This document shows positions 14,716 to 22,653 of a DNA stretch of 22,653 nt, piece by piece. The notes beneath the pieces are model-generated. The model was not told the origin of the DNA. It was given only the letters and a program-made list of their open reading frames with translations, and made no database searches. Position 1 is the first letter of the stretch. Each line of letters opens with the position of its first letter. A program made the translations under genes and the position numbers. The DNA is taken from assembly GCA_002314605.1 (NCBI GenBank), contig DCGO01000007.1, positions 1-22,653 on the forward strand. The letters run 5' to 3'. The DNA is from Lentisphaeria bacterium UBA1776. Its GTDB lineage: Bacteria > Verrucomicrobiota > Lentisphaeria > Victivallales > Victivallaceae.

Positions 14716-16286
14716 CTTTTCTTCCTGCGCTTCGGCAAACGTTCATGCTGATTCACAACACGCATTGCACTGATATATTCTTCCGCCACCTGCTTCCAGG
14801 AACGTTTGGAAAGCCGTTCAAAAATCGGTTTTCCCTTTTCCAGAAGTTCATTTCTGTGAGCCAGCCCCCATTTGATTTTTTCCGTCATGGAAAATTCGTC
14901 AAACGGATCGAAGAGCATATACTCCGCTTCCTCCGGACGCACGATTTCTCTGGTTACCGGAATATCTGCCATAACGGATGGCGTTCCGGCAGAATATGCC
15001 TCTCCGAAAGTGAATGGGAATGCGCCTTCAAACAAAGAAGGATTGACATGCAAAACGGCAAGCGCATTCAAGGCGGCCAGAACCGATTCCGGAATTGACG
15101 GCAGAATGATAACGTCGCGGGACAGATTCAAATCCTCGATGATGTCAAGCAGGGATGTATAGTTTGCGCAAGTAAGAACCAGTTTCAGATCATAATATTC
15201 TTCGTGGATCAGTTTGGCCACAACTTTGAGCAGCAACTTAATGTTTTTATGGTAACGATATTGTGAGGAATACAGAATAAAGCGGCCCTCTTTCCACGGA
15301 TAGCCAAGCACGTAATCAAGATTGGGGATCGCCGGATCTCGTTTTTCCAGGTAACTCTTGATGATTTCTTCCGGAGAAAGCCCCTGTTTTAAGTGACTGG
15401 AAATATCAATAAGGCCGTGGGGAATAACTTTGATCCTGCTTCTCCGGATGTTCCGCAGGTGCGAAAGCTGATAGTCCGCAACGTAATTACTGTAACAGAC
15501 CAAAGGCAGTCTTTTTTTCAGCATTCTGTCAATTTTTTGCGCGCTGAACAGCATTGCAACGTCCTGATAATAAATTTGCGGAAAATCCGCAAAAACTATG
15601 TCGGGAACAACCAATGCGTATTTTCTTTTTATTTTTGTGACTTCCGGCCAAAAAACACCAGGGACGTACCACAAATCGATATTCCCTTTATTGACAATTT
15701 TTATCATTTTGTTCAATTCGTGTTTTCTGACAAATTCCCAAATGGTGAGGATTCGCAGATCGGCGCGGAATTGTCTTGGATTGAACTCCTGAAAGTACCG
15801 TTTTATCCTTGCGGGAAACAGCAGATTGCGCATTTTGAATATCTTGCGTATCATGACCCGCACAAAAATGAAAGCGAGATACAATAAAACGACCGGGAGT
15901 GATAATATTCCGATGATAAAAAGCAGAATGAGAGACCGGCCGCCCAGAATAGCAAAGAAAACATCCCTGATTATGTTGCGGAAACGCCTCTTTTCGGAGA
16001 CTGCGGCATTCGACTTTTTTTTGAGATGCCGCCGAAATCGCAAATCATAAAACAGGAACAAGGGCGGCGGCAACAAAAAGGGGGTTTTTATGTGGACTGT
16101 TTTTTCCAGAAGGTGTTCCTTCAGCAGCGTTTTTACCTCTTTTTTGTGCCAACTCGGGCAAAGTATGGTTACGTCATCTCCCAACTCAACCATGCCGCCG
16201 ATAATATATATCAGCAAGCGTCCGAGTCCGTCCTGAGTTAATTTCACGTAAGGCTGATATGCCGTGAAAACACCGATTTTTCTCAT
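14700..16286 (-). CDS. GT4-type glycosyltransferase with internal membrane segments, 528 aa
   Basis: A GT-B fold glycosyltransferase likely adding sugars to the lipid-linked glycan at the inner membrane face. The start, MRKIGVFTAYQP...DGLGRLLIYIIGGMVELG, is the usual N-terminal Rossmann strand and glycine loop. The donor site follows in the C-terminal half: VIPHGLID (287-294), YSSQYRYHKNIK (339-350) and SLFEGAFPFTFGEAYSAGTP (417-436). The two glutamates are nine positions apart (E420, E429), not eight as in the classic EX7E motif. Unusual: residues about 104-150, inside the N-terminal domain, are strongly hydrophobic (FFAILGGRSLILLFIIGILSLPVVLLYLAF), enough for one or two membrane helices or a hairpin. 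The start overlaps the previous gene by 4 nt (ATGA). More AT-rich than region 1. Donor unknown; GDP-sugar plausible. Confidence 0.8.
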   Translation of the reverse strand: MRKIGVFTAYQPYVKLTQDGLGRLLIYIIGGMVELGDDVTILCPSWHKKEVKTLLKEHLLEKTVHIKTPFLLPPPLFLFYDLRFRRHLKKKSNAAVSEKRRFRNIIRDVFFAILGGRSLILLFIIGILSLPVVLLYLAFIFVRVMIRKIFKMRNLLFPARIKRYFQEFNPRQFRADLRILTIWEFVRKHELNKMIKIVNKGNIDLWYVPGVFWPEVTKIKRKYALVVPDIVFADFPQIYYQDVAMLFSAQKIDRMLKKRLPLVCYSNYVADYQLSHLRNIRRSRIKVIPHGLIDISSHLKQGLSPEEIIKSYLEKRDPAIPNLDYVLGYPWKEGRFILYSSQYRYHKNIKLLLKVVAKLIHEEYYDLKLVLTCANYTSLLDIIEDLNLSRDVIILPSIPESVLAALNALAVLHVNPSLFEGAFPFTFGEAYSAGTPSVMADIPVTREIVRPEEAEYMLFDPFDEFSMTEKIKWGLAHRNELLEKGKPIFERLSKRSWKQVAEEYISAMRVVNQHERLPKRRKKRWKRS

Positions 16287-18631
16287 AACATCCAGGCCTC
16301 CTCTAATGTTTTCCTGATTATTTCATGCTGCTGTTCATAGGAACAGGCCCGGAGTTGCTCCCTGGATGGCAGTTTGTAGCCTTCCTTATGCCCGTTTTTC
16401 AATGCATTGGCAATGGAATCAATATTCTTTCCACAGTACCAATCAATGTTCAGACCAAAATACTTTGCCATGTACCGCATATGAGGATAATCACTGGCCA
16501 GACAAGGGGTCCCTAACCACGCGGCTTCAACCGCACCGAAAGCCCCGTTATCGACCAAGGAACTCAAAAGCAAAAACTCCGCACGTCTGACGAGATCAAA
16601 ATATCGATAACGGTCAATTTCTCCAAGGATATGGACTTTTTTTGATAATAGATCCTTATTCTTTTCAAAAAGATTGCGGAACTGCTCAATATACTTCGGC
16701 AGATTTTTGCCGACCTGCTTTTCGCGGAAATCCAAGACACGGGTCTCTACTCCGGTTACAAAGATTTCCAATTCACCGTTCAACTCCTGATAATACTTCA
16801 GGATAGCCTGTAGAATTCTAACGTGGTTTTTGTGTGGTCCACGATTGCATGCCCAGACAAAGTATTTTTTGGAAGGAGCACAGACAGTACTGTGCTTTTT
16901 TTCATAGTTTTCCAATTCCTGAACGCTGAATTCAAAGGGCAACAAAAATATCTTCCGGGGATCGATTCCACAGTAGGCAACTGCATCTTCTCCAGTCACC
17001 TGATTGGTAACGAATATCTGCTCGGCCTGCCGCCCGATTTCCAAATAATTATTTTCAAGCCATTTGGGAAGAAAATTACTGGGCAGATAGCGCTGCAGAT
17101 AATCGTAAACGACAACACTGTAAGGCTTCATCGGCAGTGGCAGAGCTTTGGTAAAACGATCAGAAACAAAAAGCCAGCGGTCACATTCGCAAAAACAGTT
17201 ATTGCCATCATCCATAATGGCATATTTAATGCCGGGATTCAATTTTTTGGAAAAATGTCCCAAAAAACGGAAAGACGCAAGTTGATCCGGTGTTAAGATT
17301 TTCCATAAGTAAACATGAATTGATATGCTCTTATCTATTTTGGCCTTCAATTCATTCAAAATTTCAGGATAGTAGTATTCTCCTGTTTCAAAATAATCAT
17401 GCGGAATTCCGACGGTTACCGAATATCCGCACGTCTTCAGCATATTCGCCATGGAGATAAATGCGTTAAGCGTTCCTCCGCGGTATCCGATCGGCAAAAT
17501 AATGCCGACACGTGTTTTGTGTTTGCACAAGGGCAGAGGCGCCGGGCTGATTGATTGGTCTGGCAATGACGAAACGAGCGGCAGAAAATTCTGTTCCCAT
17601 ATTTTTTTGACGTACTGCGGAGAGAAAAAATCCAGCAATTCCCTTTGCGACTCCTGAACGTCGCGAATAAAGCCGGAATCGTTGTTGAGAACACGCCGGA
17701 TCTTTTGCTTGGCTTCGGCAATCGTATCGGCGGCTCCGGGATACTTGACCTTGGGAGTGAGTTCTCCCAGCATGCCCTGCGACATGAAAATCAACGGCTG
17801 ATTGGCATAAATGGCTTCCAGCGGATGATAATGCAAGTGCCGCGGTTCGGTCGAATGATAGAACATCACCCGCGATTCACAGAAAACCCGGTTGAATTCT
17901 TCACGGGGCAAATATCCGAGCAGGTGCCGATCGCTGATCTGGCCAAATGGTTTTCCTGCGATTACATAGGGGAATTTTTTGAAATTTTTCTTGAACTTTT
18001 CATAGATGCCATAGTAATATGCTGACACGCAGATCCGAGGACAGACGAACAAGATCTGTTTCTTTTCGCCCGTATAACCGTCTTTCAGATTCGCTGCAAA
18101 ATTTTCGGGCAATCCAAGCGGAAGGAAAACGCCATTTTCGCGGAAAATATTCTGTTCCACTTTCAGCATATTGCGGTAAGATGCCGCAAAATACAAACGG
18201 GAACGGATTTGTTCCATCTTGTACAAAAATGGTTCTCCCCAACTTTCCCGGGCCACGTCCCAATAATTTGCCTCGCCGGCCAAACCGAAAGCTCGGATAA
18301 AAATGACCCCGGGAAAATGATTGACCAGCAATTTCAACGGATTTTCGTAAAAAGCCGTGATCGCAATATCAAAATTCCGGTTGATGACTTCAATCTGTTC
18401 GGTGGAAAATCGGTCTTCGTAGAAATCGATCCCGTTCAGCAACTGTAAATCGGATTCGGGAATGGTCAGGGACGCATCGTATTCATAATTCGCCTTGCAG
18501 CTGATAAAATCATTTTTAGACGGAAATTTTTTTGGCGCGAACACTTCAAAACCGAGTTCCAGCAAAAGAGGGACCTCGGCATCCATCAAAGTAACGTGAT
18601 TGCATATCCACAAAATTCGTTTTTTATTCAT
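16283..18631 (-). CDS. Two-domain (fused) glycosyltransferase, 782 aa
   Basis: Two GT-B glycosyltransferase modules appear joined. The first (about residues 1-365) begins KKRILWICNHVTLMDAEVPLL and has its donor-site region in YHSTEPRHLHYHPLEAIYANQP. The second starts near 372 with TRVGIILPIGYRGGTLNAFISM and carries the donor region KKYFVWACNRGPHKNHVRIL and VDNGAFGAVEAAWLGTP, where D694 and E702 replace the usual E-x7-E pair. Such bifunctional enzymes often build a two-sugar repeat. It overlaps the Wzt gene by 8 nt and the next transferase by 4 nt, so all three are translationally coupled. AT-rich relative to the left half of the window. The first module is the more divergent and could be inactive. 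Confidence 0.75.
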   Translation of the reverse strand: MNKKRILWICNHVTLMDAEVPLLLELGFEVFAPKKFPSKNDFISCKANYEYDASLTIPESDLQLLNGIDFYEDRFSTEQIEVINRNFDIAITAFYENPLKLLVNHFPGVIFIRAFGLAGEANYWDVARESWGEPFLYKMEQIRSRLYFAASYRNMLKVEQNIFRENGVFLPLGLPENFAANLKDGYTGEKKQILFVCPRICVSAYYYGIYEKFKKNFKKFPYVIAGKPFGQISDRHLLGYLPREEFNRVFCESRVMFYHSTEPRHLHYHPLEAIYANQPLIFMSQGMLGELTPKVKYPGAADTIAEAKQKIRRVLNNDSGFIRDVQESQRELLDFFSPQYVKKIWEQNFLPLVSSLPDQSISPAPLPLCKHKTRVGIILPIGYRGGTLNAFISMANMLKTCGYSVTVGIPHDYFETGEYYYPEILNELKAKIDKSISIHVYLWKILTPDQLASFRFLGHFSKKLNPGIKYAIMDDGNNCFCECDRWLFVSDRFTKALPLPMKPYSVVVYDYLQRYLPSNFLPKWLENNYLEIGRQAEQIFVTNQVTGEDAVAYCGIDPRKIFLLPFEFSVQELENYEKKHSTVCAPSKKYFVWACNRGPHKNHVRILQAILKYYQELNGELEIFVTGVETRVLDFREKQVGKNLPKYIEQFRNLFEKNKDLLSKKVHILGEIDRYRYFDLVRRAEFLLLSSLVDNGAFGAVEAAWLGTPCLASDYPHMRYMAKYFGLNIDWYCGKNIDSIANALKNGHKEGYKLPSREQLRACSYEQQHEIIRKTLEEAWML

Positions 18632-19382
18632 TTGCGGCCCCTGCTTTCAGCAGTTTCTGGTATTCTGACGTTACATCTTGGATCGGGCCGTCAAAAATGA
18701 TTTCCCCATGAGAAAACAGCAGTCCCCTTTGACAGATCTCCTGCGCCGCCCCCATGTCATGCGTCGCCAGCACAACGATCTTCGCCTGCTCGATCAGACC
18801 CATGATTCGTTGTTTTGCCTTCTGCATAAAGGCGAAATCGCCGGCGCCGAGGATCTCGTCCAGCAGCAGGATATCGCCATCCAGAGATGCCGTCACGGCG
18901 AATGCCAACCGCACCATCATGCCGGCAGAATAGGTTTTTATCGGATAATCAATAAATTCGCCCAAATCGGCAAATGCGATAATTTCATCCATTTTGCTTA
19001 AAACCTGTTGAGGCGTCAGGCCGAGCATCAGGCCACGGTAAAGGATATTTTCTTTGCCGGTCGCTTCGGATTCAAATCCCAGAGAAAGTTCCAGCAATGC
19101 GCGGATATTGCCGCTTACTTCACGAATCCCGCTCCGGATGGGATAGAGTCCGGCAACCATTTTCAGGAAGGTGCTCTTGCCTGCGCCGTTGCGTCCCAAC
19201 AAGGCGACGCGCTCCCCCGGCCGGATCTCCACACTGACTGATTTCAACGCATGAATATCCGCCAGCGTATTTTTTTCATGCTTCCAGAAAGAAAGCACGG
19301 CAGCCTTGAGAGACCGTTCACAAAAGGCCTTGGAGGAATAGTAAAGTTCTATATCCTGCAGTTTTATTCCGATAGTTTTCAT
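18624..19382 (-). CDS. wzt: Polysaccharide ABC exporter ATPase, Wzt/TagH/KpsT type, 252 aa
   Basis: Energises export of a finished lipid-linked polysaccharide across the inner membrane with the Wzm permease encoded just upstream. Walker A GRNGAGKST (63-71), signature YSAGM (151-155, the form usual in this subfamily), Walker B ILLLDE (171-176) and H-loop H208 (LATHDM) are all intact. At 252 aa it lacks the C-terminal glycan-binding domain that many O-antigen Wzt proteins carry, so export may not depend on recognising a modified chain end. Two nucleotides separate it from the permease stop. Confidence 0.9.
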   Translation of the reverse strand: MKTIGIKLQDIELYYSSKAFCERSLKAAVLSFWKHEKNTLADIHALKSVSVEIRPGERVALLGRNGAGKSTFLKMVAGLYPIRSGIREVSGNIRALLELSLGFESEATGKENILYRGLMLGLTPQQVLSKMDEIIAFADLGEFIDYPIKTYSAGMMVRLAFAVTASLDGDILLLDEILGAGDFAFMQKAKQRIMGLIEQAKIVVLATHDMGAAQEICQRGLLFSHGEIIFDGPIQDVTSEYQKLLKAGAANE

Positions 19383-19384
19383 GA

Positions 19385-20179
19385 TCAGATGTAGTATATG
19401 CTTTCTTTTTCACAAAGTCGCGTGGTTATTGCGGCAATCGCCAACAAGACACATGCGGTGCCGAGACTCCACGCACAGTGTTTCCAATCCGGGAACGTCC
19501 CCAACAACAGGGGCGAACGGAACATTTCCAGTAAATGATAGACCGGATTATATTCCAGCAATACCGATAATTTTGCGGTTTTGAACAGATCCAACGGGAA
19601 AAAAACCGGAGACATATACCAGATTATTTGCATGACAATGACCAGAAACTGTGGTAAATCATGAAACCGGACCCCCGCAAAAGCACAGATGGTCGCGCCG
19701 CCCCAACACCAGGCAAACAGAATGCACGTCGCCAATGGCAACGTGACGTAACTCCAGTTCAGATTTTCCGGCATTGCGATCAGACACCACAGCAGAAGAC
19801 CGATCAGGGCATAGAGGAAATTGATCAGGACGGACAAACTGCTGCGGAGAGGATAGATCATCATCGGATGATTGAAAAGCAGGATGTAACTTCCGGCATT
19901 GATCAACGCAGTACAACCGGTCATCACGGCACCGATGAGCAATTCCCAGACGATCATGCCGACGAAAATATAAGGGGCAAGATAGTGCATCGGCATCTTG
20001 AAAAAGCGCCCCATGATGAAACTCAACAGCAAGGTCATCGCCAGCGGCTGAACAATGCTCCAAAGCACTCCAAAGTATGATCGTCGGTACTTGAAACGCA
20101 AATCGGCCAAAGTCAGATTCCACCAAAAATATCTGATTGACCAAATACGTCCGATGTAGCTAACCATTTGACGAAACAT
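19385..20179 (-). CDS. wzm: Polysaccharide ABC exporter permease, Wzm type, 264 aa
   Basis: ABC-2 membrane subunit of the glycan exporter. About six membrane helices are visible after an amphipathic N-terminus (NLTLADLRFKYRRSYFGVLW, typical of Wzm/TagG/KpsM). The conserved stretch IIWYMSPVFFPLD (about 189-201) and a short loop ending in NPVYHLLEMFRSPLL are family signatures. Length is normal (about 255-275). It is followed by the ATPase after 2 nt and preceded by the dehydratase with 1 nt between, so the whole block is one transcript. The absence of Wzx and Wzy genes fits ABC-dependent export. Confidence 0.9.
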   Translation of the reverse strand: MFRQMVSYIGRIWSIRYFWWNLTLADLRFKYRRSYFGVLWSIVQPLAMTLLLSFIMGRFFKMPMHYLAPYIFVGMIVWELLIGAVMTGCTALINAGSYILLFNHPMMIYPLRSSLSVLINFLYALIGLLLWCLIAMPENLNWSYVTLPLATCILFAWCWGGATICAFAGVRFHDLPQFLVIVMQIIWYMSPVFFPLDLFKTAKLSVLLEYNPVYHLLEMFRSPLLLGTFPDWKHCAWSLGTACVLLAIAAITTRLCEKESIYYI

Positions 20180-20180
20180 C

Positions 20181-21239
20181 TTAAAAACCTTTGCAATATT
20201 CGTTTCGGGCCAAGAGTTTCAAGTCGCCCTCGACCATGATCTGCACCAATTTTTCAAAGGTCACAGTCGGACTCCAACCCAACTGCCTTCTGGCTTTTTC
20301 CGAATTTCCAAGCAGGGTATCGACCTCGGTGGGACGGAAATAACGCGAATCAATTTTTACTATCACCTCTCCGGATCCCGCATTGATCCCGGTCTCATCG
20401 ATTCCGGTTCCGCGCCATTCGATCTTGACGTTGACGGCAGCGAACGCCTTCTCGATAAATTCCCGAACTGTATGATTTTCTCCGGTTGAAACAACGTAAT
20501 CATCCGGCTTTTCCTGCTGCAACATCAGCCACATGCATTTCACGTAATCAGGAGCATATCCCCAATCACGCCGTGCATCCAGATTTCCGACGTAAAGGCA
20601 TTTTTGCAGGCCTTTGGATATTCTGACGACGGCCATGGTGACTTTTCTGGTAATAAAAGTTTCGCCGCGACGGGGGGATTCGTGGTTGAATAAAATCCCG
20701 TTGCTGGCATGAAGTCCGTAGGCCTCCCGGTAATTTTTGGTGATCCAATAGCTGTAAAGCTTGGCTGCCGCATAGGGGGAACGGGGATAAAAAGGAGTTG
20801 TCTCGCTTTGCGGGATCTCCTGAACTTTCCCGAAAAGTTCCGACGTGGAAGCCTGATAGAAACGGGTCTGCAATCCGGTTTCCCGAATGGCATCCAGAAG
20901 CCGCAGTGTTCCCAGAGCATCCACCTCTGCAGTATATTCCGGGACGTCAAAACTCACTCTCACGTGCGACTGTGCGCCCAAATTGTATATTTCCGTCGGA
21001 CCGATTTTCTCCAGCAGCCGGTTCAGATTGCTTGAGTCGGTCAGGTCGCCGAAATGCAGGAACAATTTTATATCGTTTTCATGAATGTCCCGATACAAAT
21101 GGTCGATCCTTACCGTATTGAAGGAACTGGAACGGCGCACCAATCCGTGAACCTCATACCCTTTGTCCAGCAACAATTCCGCGAGATAAGAACCGTCCTG
21201 TCCTGTAATGCCGGTGATAAAAGCACACTTTCTTTCCAT
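20181..21239 (-). CDS. gmd: GDP-mannose 4,6-dehydratase, 352 aa
   Basis: Converts GDP-D-mannose to GDP-4-keto-6-deoxy-D-mannose, the precursor of GDP-perosamine, GDP-rhamnose, GDP-fucose and GDP-colitose. A short-chain dehydrogenase with NADP site GITGQDG (10-16), RRSSSFNT (35-42, the NADP-phosphate and substrate loop), active-site TSELFG (132-137, T132/E134) and YAAAK (Y156, K160). NHESPRRGETFITRK (185-199) and ARRDWGYAPDYV are diagnostic of Gmd. Length is normal. The start overlaps the aminotransferase stop by 1 nt. The neighbours point to perosamine rather than fucose, since no fcl or rmd gene is present. Confidence 0.95.
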   Translation of the reverse strand: MERKCAFITGITGQDGSYLAELLLDKGYEVHGLVRRSSSFNTVRIDHLYRDIHENDIKLFLHFGDLTDSSNLNRLLEKIGPTEIYNLGAQSHVRVSFDVPEYTAEVDALGTLRLLDAIRETGLQTRFYQASTSELFGKVQEIPQSETTPFYPRSPYAAAKLYSYWITKNYREAYGLHASNGILFNHESPRRGETFITRKVTMAVVRISKGLQKCLYVGNLDARRDWGYAPDYVKCMWLMLQQEKPDDYVVSTGENHTVREFIEKAFAAVNVKIEWRGTGIDETGINAGSGEVIVKIDSRYFRPTEVDTLLGNSEKARRQLGWSPTVTFEKLVQIMVEGDLKLLARNEYCKGF

Positions 21240-22342
21240 CAGTTCAACTCCTGTTCCAAAGCATCAAGGACGTAAACGATATCATCTTCCGTCAAACCGG
21301 GATGTCCGGGAAGATTCATTCCGCCGCGGGAAAGAGATTCCGCGTTGGGCAATTCTCCATGAGCGCAGTTCTTGTACATAGGCATGGTATGGGCAGGATA
21401 AAACGCCGGACGGGTTTCCACCCCGTGTTTCTCTTTCATGGCGGTAATCAAAGCATCCCGGCGTTCCCAATCGTGGAGATGAATGGTCGGCAACCACATG
21501 CAATTGTGCACCGATTCGGTTTCCCACAAAACATCAACAGGAAGTTTCCGCGTTTCGATCACCGACTTATAAAACTCAGCGATTGCCCGTTTCCTTTTGG
21601 TGATTTCCTGAATGTTTTCCAACTGAGCAAGCCCGATGGCCGCCTGAATGTTGGTCATCCGGAAATTATATCCAATGACGTCATGCCAATAGCATTTGAA
21701 GGCAGATACGCCCTGCGATTTCAAGTGGACGAGGCGTTCTGCCAGCATACGGTTTCCGGAGATCACCATTCCGCCTTCTCCGGTCGTCACGGTCTTGTTG
21801 CCGAAAAAACTGAAACAGCCGATGTCGCCGAACGTTCCGACGTGCCGCCCCTTCCAGGTGGAACCCAGCGCCTCCGCGCAGTCTTCGACCAAATAAAGAC
21901 GGTGCTCCCTGCATATCCGGCAAAGACGGTCCATATCGCAGACGTTGCCGTAAAGATGAACAGCGATAACAGCTTTTGTCTTCGGTGTGATTTTCCGCTC
22001 AAGGTCATCCAGATCCATCTGCCAATCGTCAAGGCGGGAATCAACAAAGACGGGGGTACCGCCCATATACATGATGGGGTTTACGCTGGCAATATACGTC
22101 AAAGAAGGAACCAGCACTTCATCTCCGGGAGCGATCCCGAGTGCGGCGAGAGCCAAATGAATCGCCACGGTTCCATTGGATACCGATGCGGCATATCCCG
22201 CCCGGGTATATTCGGTGAATTTCTCCTCGAAAAGTTTTACGTATTTTCCCTTTGATGAAATCCAATTCGTATCGAGGCAATCATTGACGTACTGCTTTTC
22301 CTTGCCCTGCAGAAATGGCTCATACACCATTATCGTTTTCAT
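21239..22342 (-). CDS. perA: GDP-perosamine synthase-like sugar aminotransferase (DegT/DnrJ/EryC1), 367 aa
   Basis: A PLP-dependent aminotransferase, predicted to aminate GDP-4-keto-6-deoxymannose from Gmd to give GDP-perosamine, with glutamate as donor. SNGTVAIHLAL (55-65), EDCAEALGSTWKG (153-165) and FFGNKTVTTGEGG (179-191, PLP lysine K183) are very close to PerA/RfbE enzymes. WISSKGKYV (27-35) near the N-terminus also fits. The frame is open 43 codons upstream, but MKTIMVYEPF at 22342 matches family starts; the ribosome site before it is weak. It is the first gene of the seven-gene operon. A C-3 or other C-4 aminotransferase remains possible, but the linkage to gmd and an acetyltransferase favours PerA. 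Confidence 0.85.
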   Translation of the reverse strand: MKTIMVYEPFLQGKEKQYVNDCLDTNWISSKGKYVKLFEEKFTEYTRAGYAASVSNGTVAIHLALAALGIAPGDEVLVPSLTYIASVNPIMYMGGTPVFVDSRLDDWQMDLDDLERKITPKTKAVIAVHLYGNVCDMDRLCRICREHRLYLVEDCAEALGSTWKGRHVGTFGDIGCFSFFGNKTVTTGEGGMVISGNRMLAERLVHLKSQGVSAFKCYWHDVIGYNFRMTNIQAAIGLAQLENIQEITKRKRAIAEFYKSVIETRKLPVDVLWETESVHNCMWLPTIHLHDWERRDALITAMKEKHGVETRPAFYPAHTMPMYKNCAHGELPNAESLSRGGMNLPGHPGLTEDDIVYVLDALEQELN

Positions 22343-22396
22343 TACAAAAATCTTCTTTCTGTACGTTATTCCCAAAAACACCTTTACGCCAAAGTT

Positions 22397-22441
22397 CCGA
22401 CGGTCTGTCTGCAAATCAACGGTCTGACGTTGATCTGTCGG
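22397..22441 (-). other. Nested stem-loop in the operon leader with an 8-bp direct repeat
   Basis: Inner stem ATCAACG (22415-22421) with CGTTGAT (22428-22434), 6-nt loop; outer stem CCGAC (22397-22401) with GTCGG (22437-22441). ACGGTCTG also occurs twice (22400-22407 and 22419-22426), 19 bp apart. This could be an RNA leader structure or tandem protein-binding sites. Confidence 0.4.
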
Positions 22442-22528
22442 TAACCCGCCAAATTGGTGTCCGCATTGCACCAGGCGACGTCGGCGGCGTCACCGCCATT
22501 GCTCATCGCAAAATCCGCCCGGTACCGT

Positions 22529-22545
22529 CCGGTAAAAACTACCGG
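22529..22545. other. Short hairpin CCGGTA/TACCGG
   Basis: A perfect 6-bp stem with loop AAAAC, directly left of the TTGACA hexamer. With no T run it is not a terminator; it may be an operator. Confidence 0.3.
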
Positions 22546-22580
22546 AGTTGATTGTCAATATCGGCTCCCGTACTATATGT

Positions 22581-22599
22581 AAAGATGTCCAACATCTTT
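22581..22599. promoter_or_regulatory. 19-bp palindrome AAAGATGT-CCA-ACATCTTT, candidate operator
   Basis: Perfect 8-bp arms around a 3-nt centre, next to a TATAGT box (minus, 22577-22572). A partial copy, GCATCTTTCA, occurs again near 22639-22648 beside another TATAGT on the minus strand. The spacing suits a dimeric regulator. Whether it serves the polysaccharide operon or a gene beyond the window is unknown. Confidence 0.4.
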
Positions 22600-22653
22600 C
22601 ATTTGAATGCAGGAGTTCTGACAACGCTTTACTATAGCATCTTTCAGCAACTT

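Larger units (their letters stand above)
22343..22653 (-). promoter_or_regulatory. Upstream region of the polysaccharide operon with several hairpins
   Basis: No convincing gene is seen here. Candidate elements on the operon strand are TATAGT (22577-22572) as a -10 without a good -35, and TTGACA (22558-22553) without a good -10. Structured elements are listed separately. The promoter may lie at or beyond the window edge. Confidence 0.4.

Noticed and set aside
22488..22497. GGCGGTGACG on the operon strand, resembling the RfaH ops element
   Set aside because: It departs from the ops core GGCGGTAGCGT after six bases, and no RfaH-like gene is in the window.
1..22653. CRISPR arrays, tRNA or rRNA genes, insertion sequences, toxin-antitoxin or phage-defence genes
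   Set aside because: No regularly spaced repeats, cloverleaf patterns, transposase motifs or defence-type proteins were seen on either strand.

Overview
The window looks like chromosomal DNA from the PVC superphylum, most likely a Lentisphaeria/Victivallis-type or Kiritimatiellae bacterium, probably host-gut-associated. This rests on two DUF4838 proteins beside a DUF4434 protein, a secreted propeller-like protein with no SusCD pair, and a possible trace of the very abundant pseudopilin family of these bacteria. It is inferred from gene content only; there is no rRNA or tRNA in the window.

Region 1 (about 1-7,700, GC-rich) holds four carbohydrate-related genes as two divergent pairs: a DUF4838 protein (-) with a DUF4434 protein (+), and a second DUF4838 protein (-) with a secreted calcium-loop beta-propeller protein (+). 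Three of the four have clear signal peptides. Both divergent promoter regions share sequence blocks (GCAAATCC and TCCCGGGA). The second contains a perfect 15-bp inverted repeat whose two arms each carry a -35-like TTGCAA. This suggests one regulator for all four genes.

Region 2 (about 7,700-13,670, GC-rich) is built around an IclR regulator. Rightward lie iclR and a large MurQ/GKRP-like SIS protein, closed by a strong terminator. Leftward lie a sugar isomerase/epimerase, an OlsB-type N-acyltransferase, a PlsC/OlsA-type acyltransferase and a polytopic protein faintly like CobS. The OlsB-PlsC pair predicts ornithine-lipid (acyl-amino-acid lipid) synthesis.

Region 3 (about 13,670-22,653, visibly more AT-rich in the glycosyltransferase part) starts with about 430 bp carrying a decayed coding remnant. 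It continues with a tight seven-gene leftward operon, with overlaps or gaps of at most 2 nt. In transcription order: perosamine synthase-like aminotransferase, GDP-mannose 4,6-dehydratase, Wzm, Wzt, a double glycosyltransferase, a glycosyltransferase with an internal membrane segment, and a NeuD/PglD/PerB-like acetyltransferase. Together they predict a GDP-N-acetylperosamine-derived surface polysaccharide exported by an ABC transporter. GDP-mannose supply and the chain-initiating transferase must lie elsewhere. The 311 bp upstream of this operon contain several hairpins and palindromes but no convincing gene.
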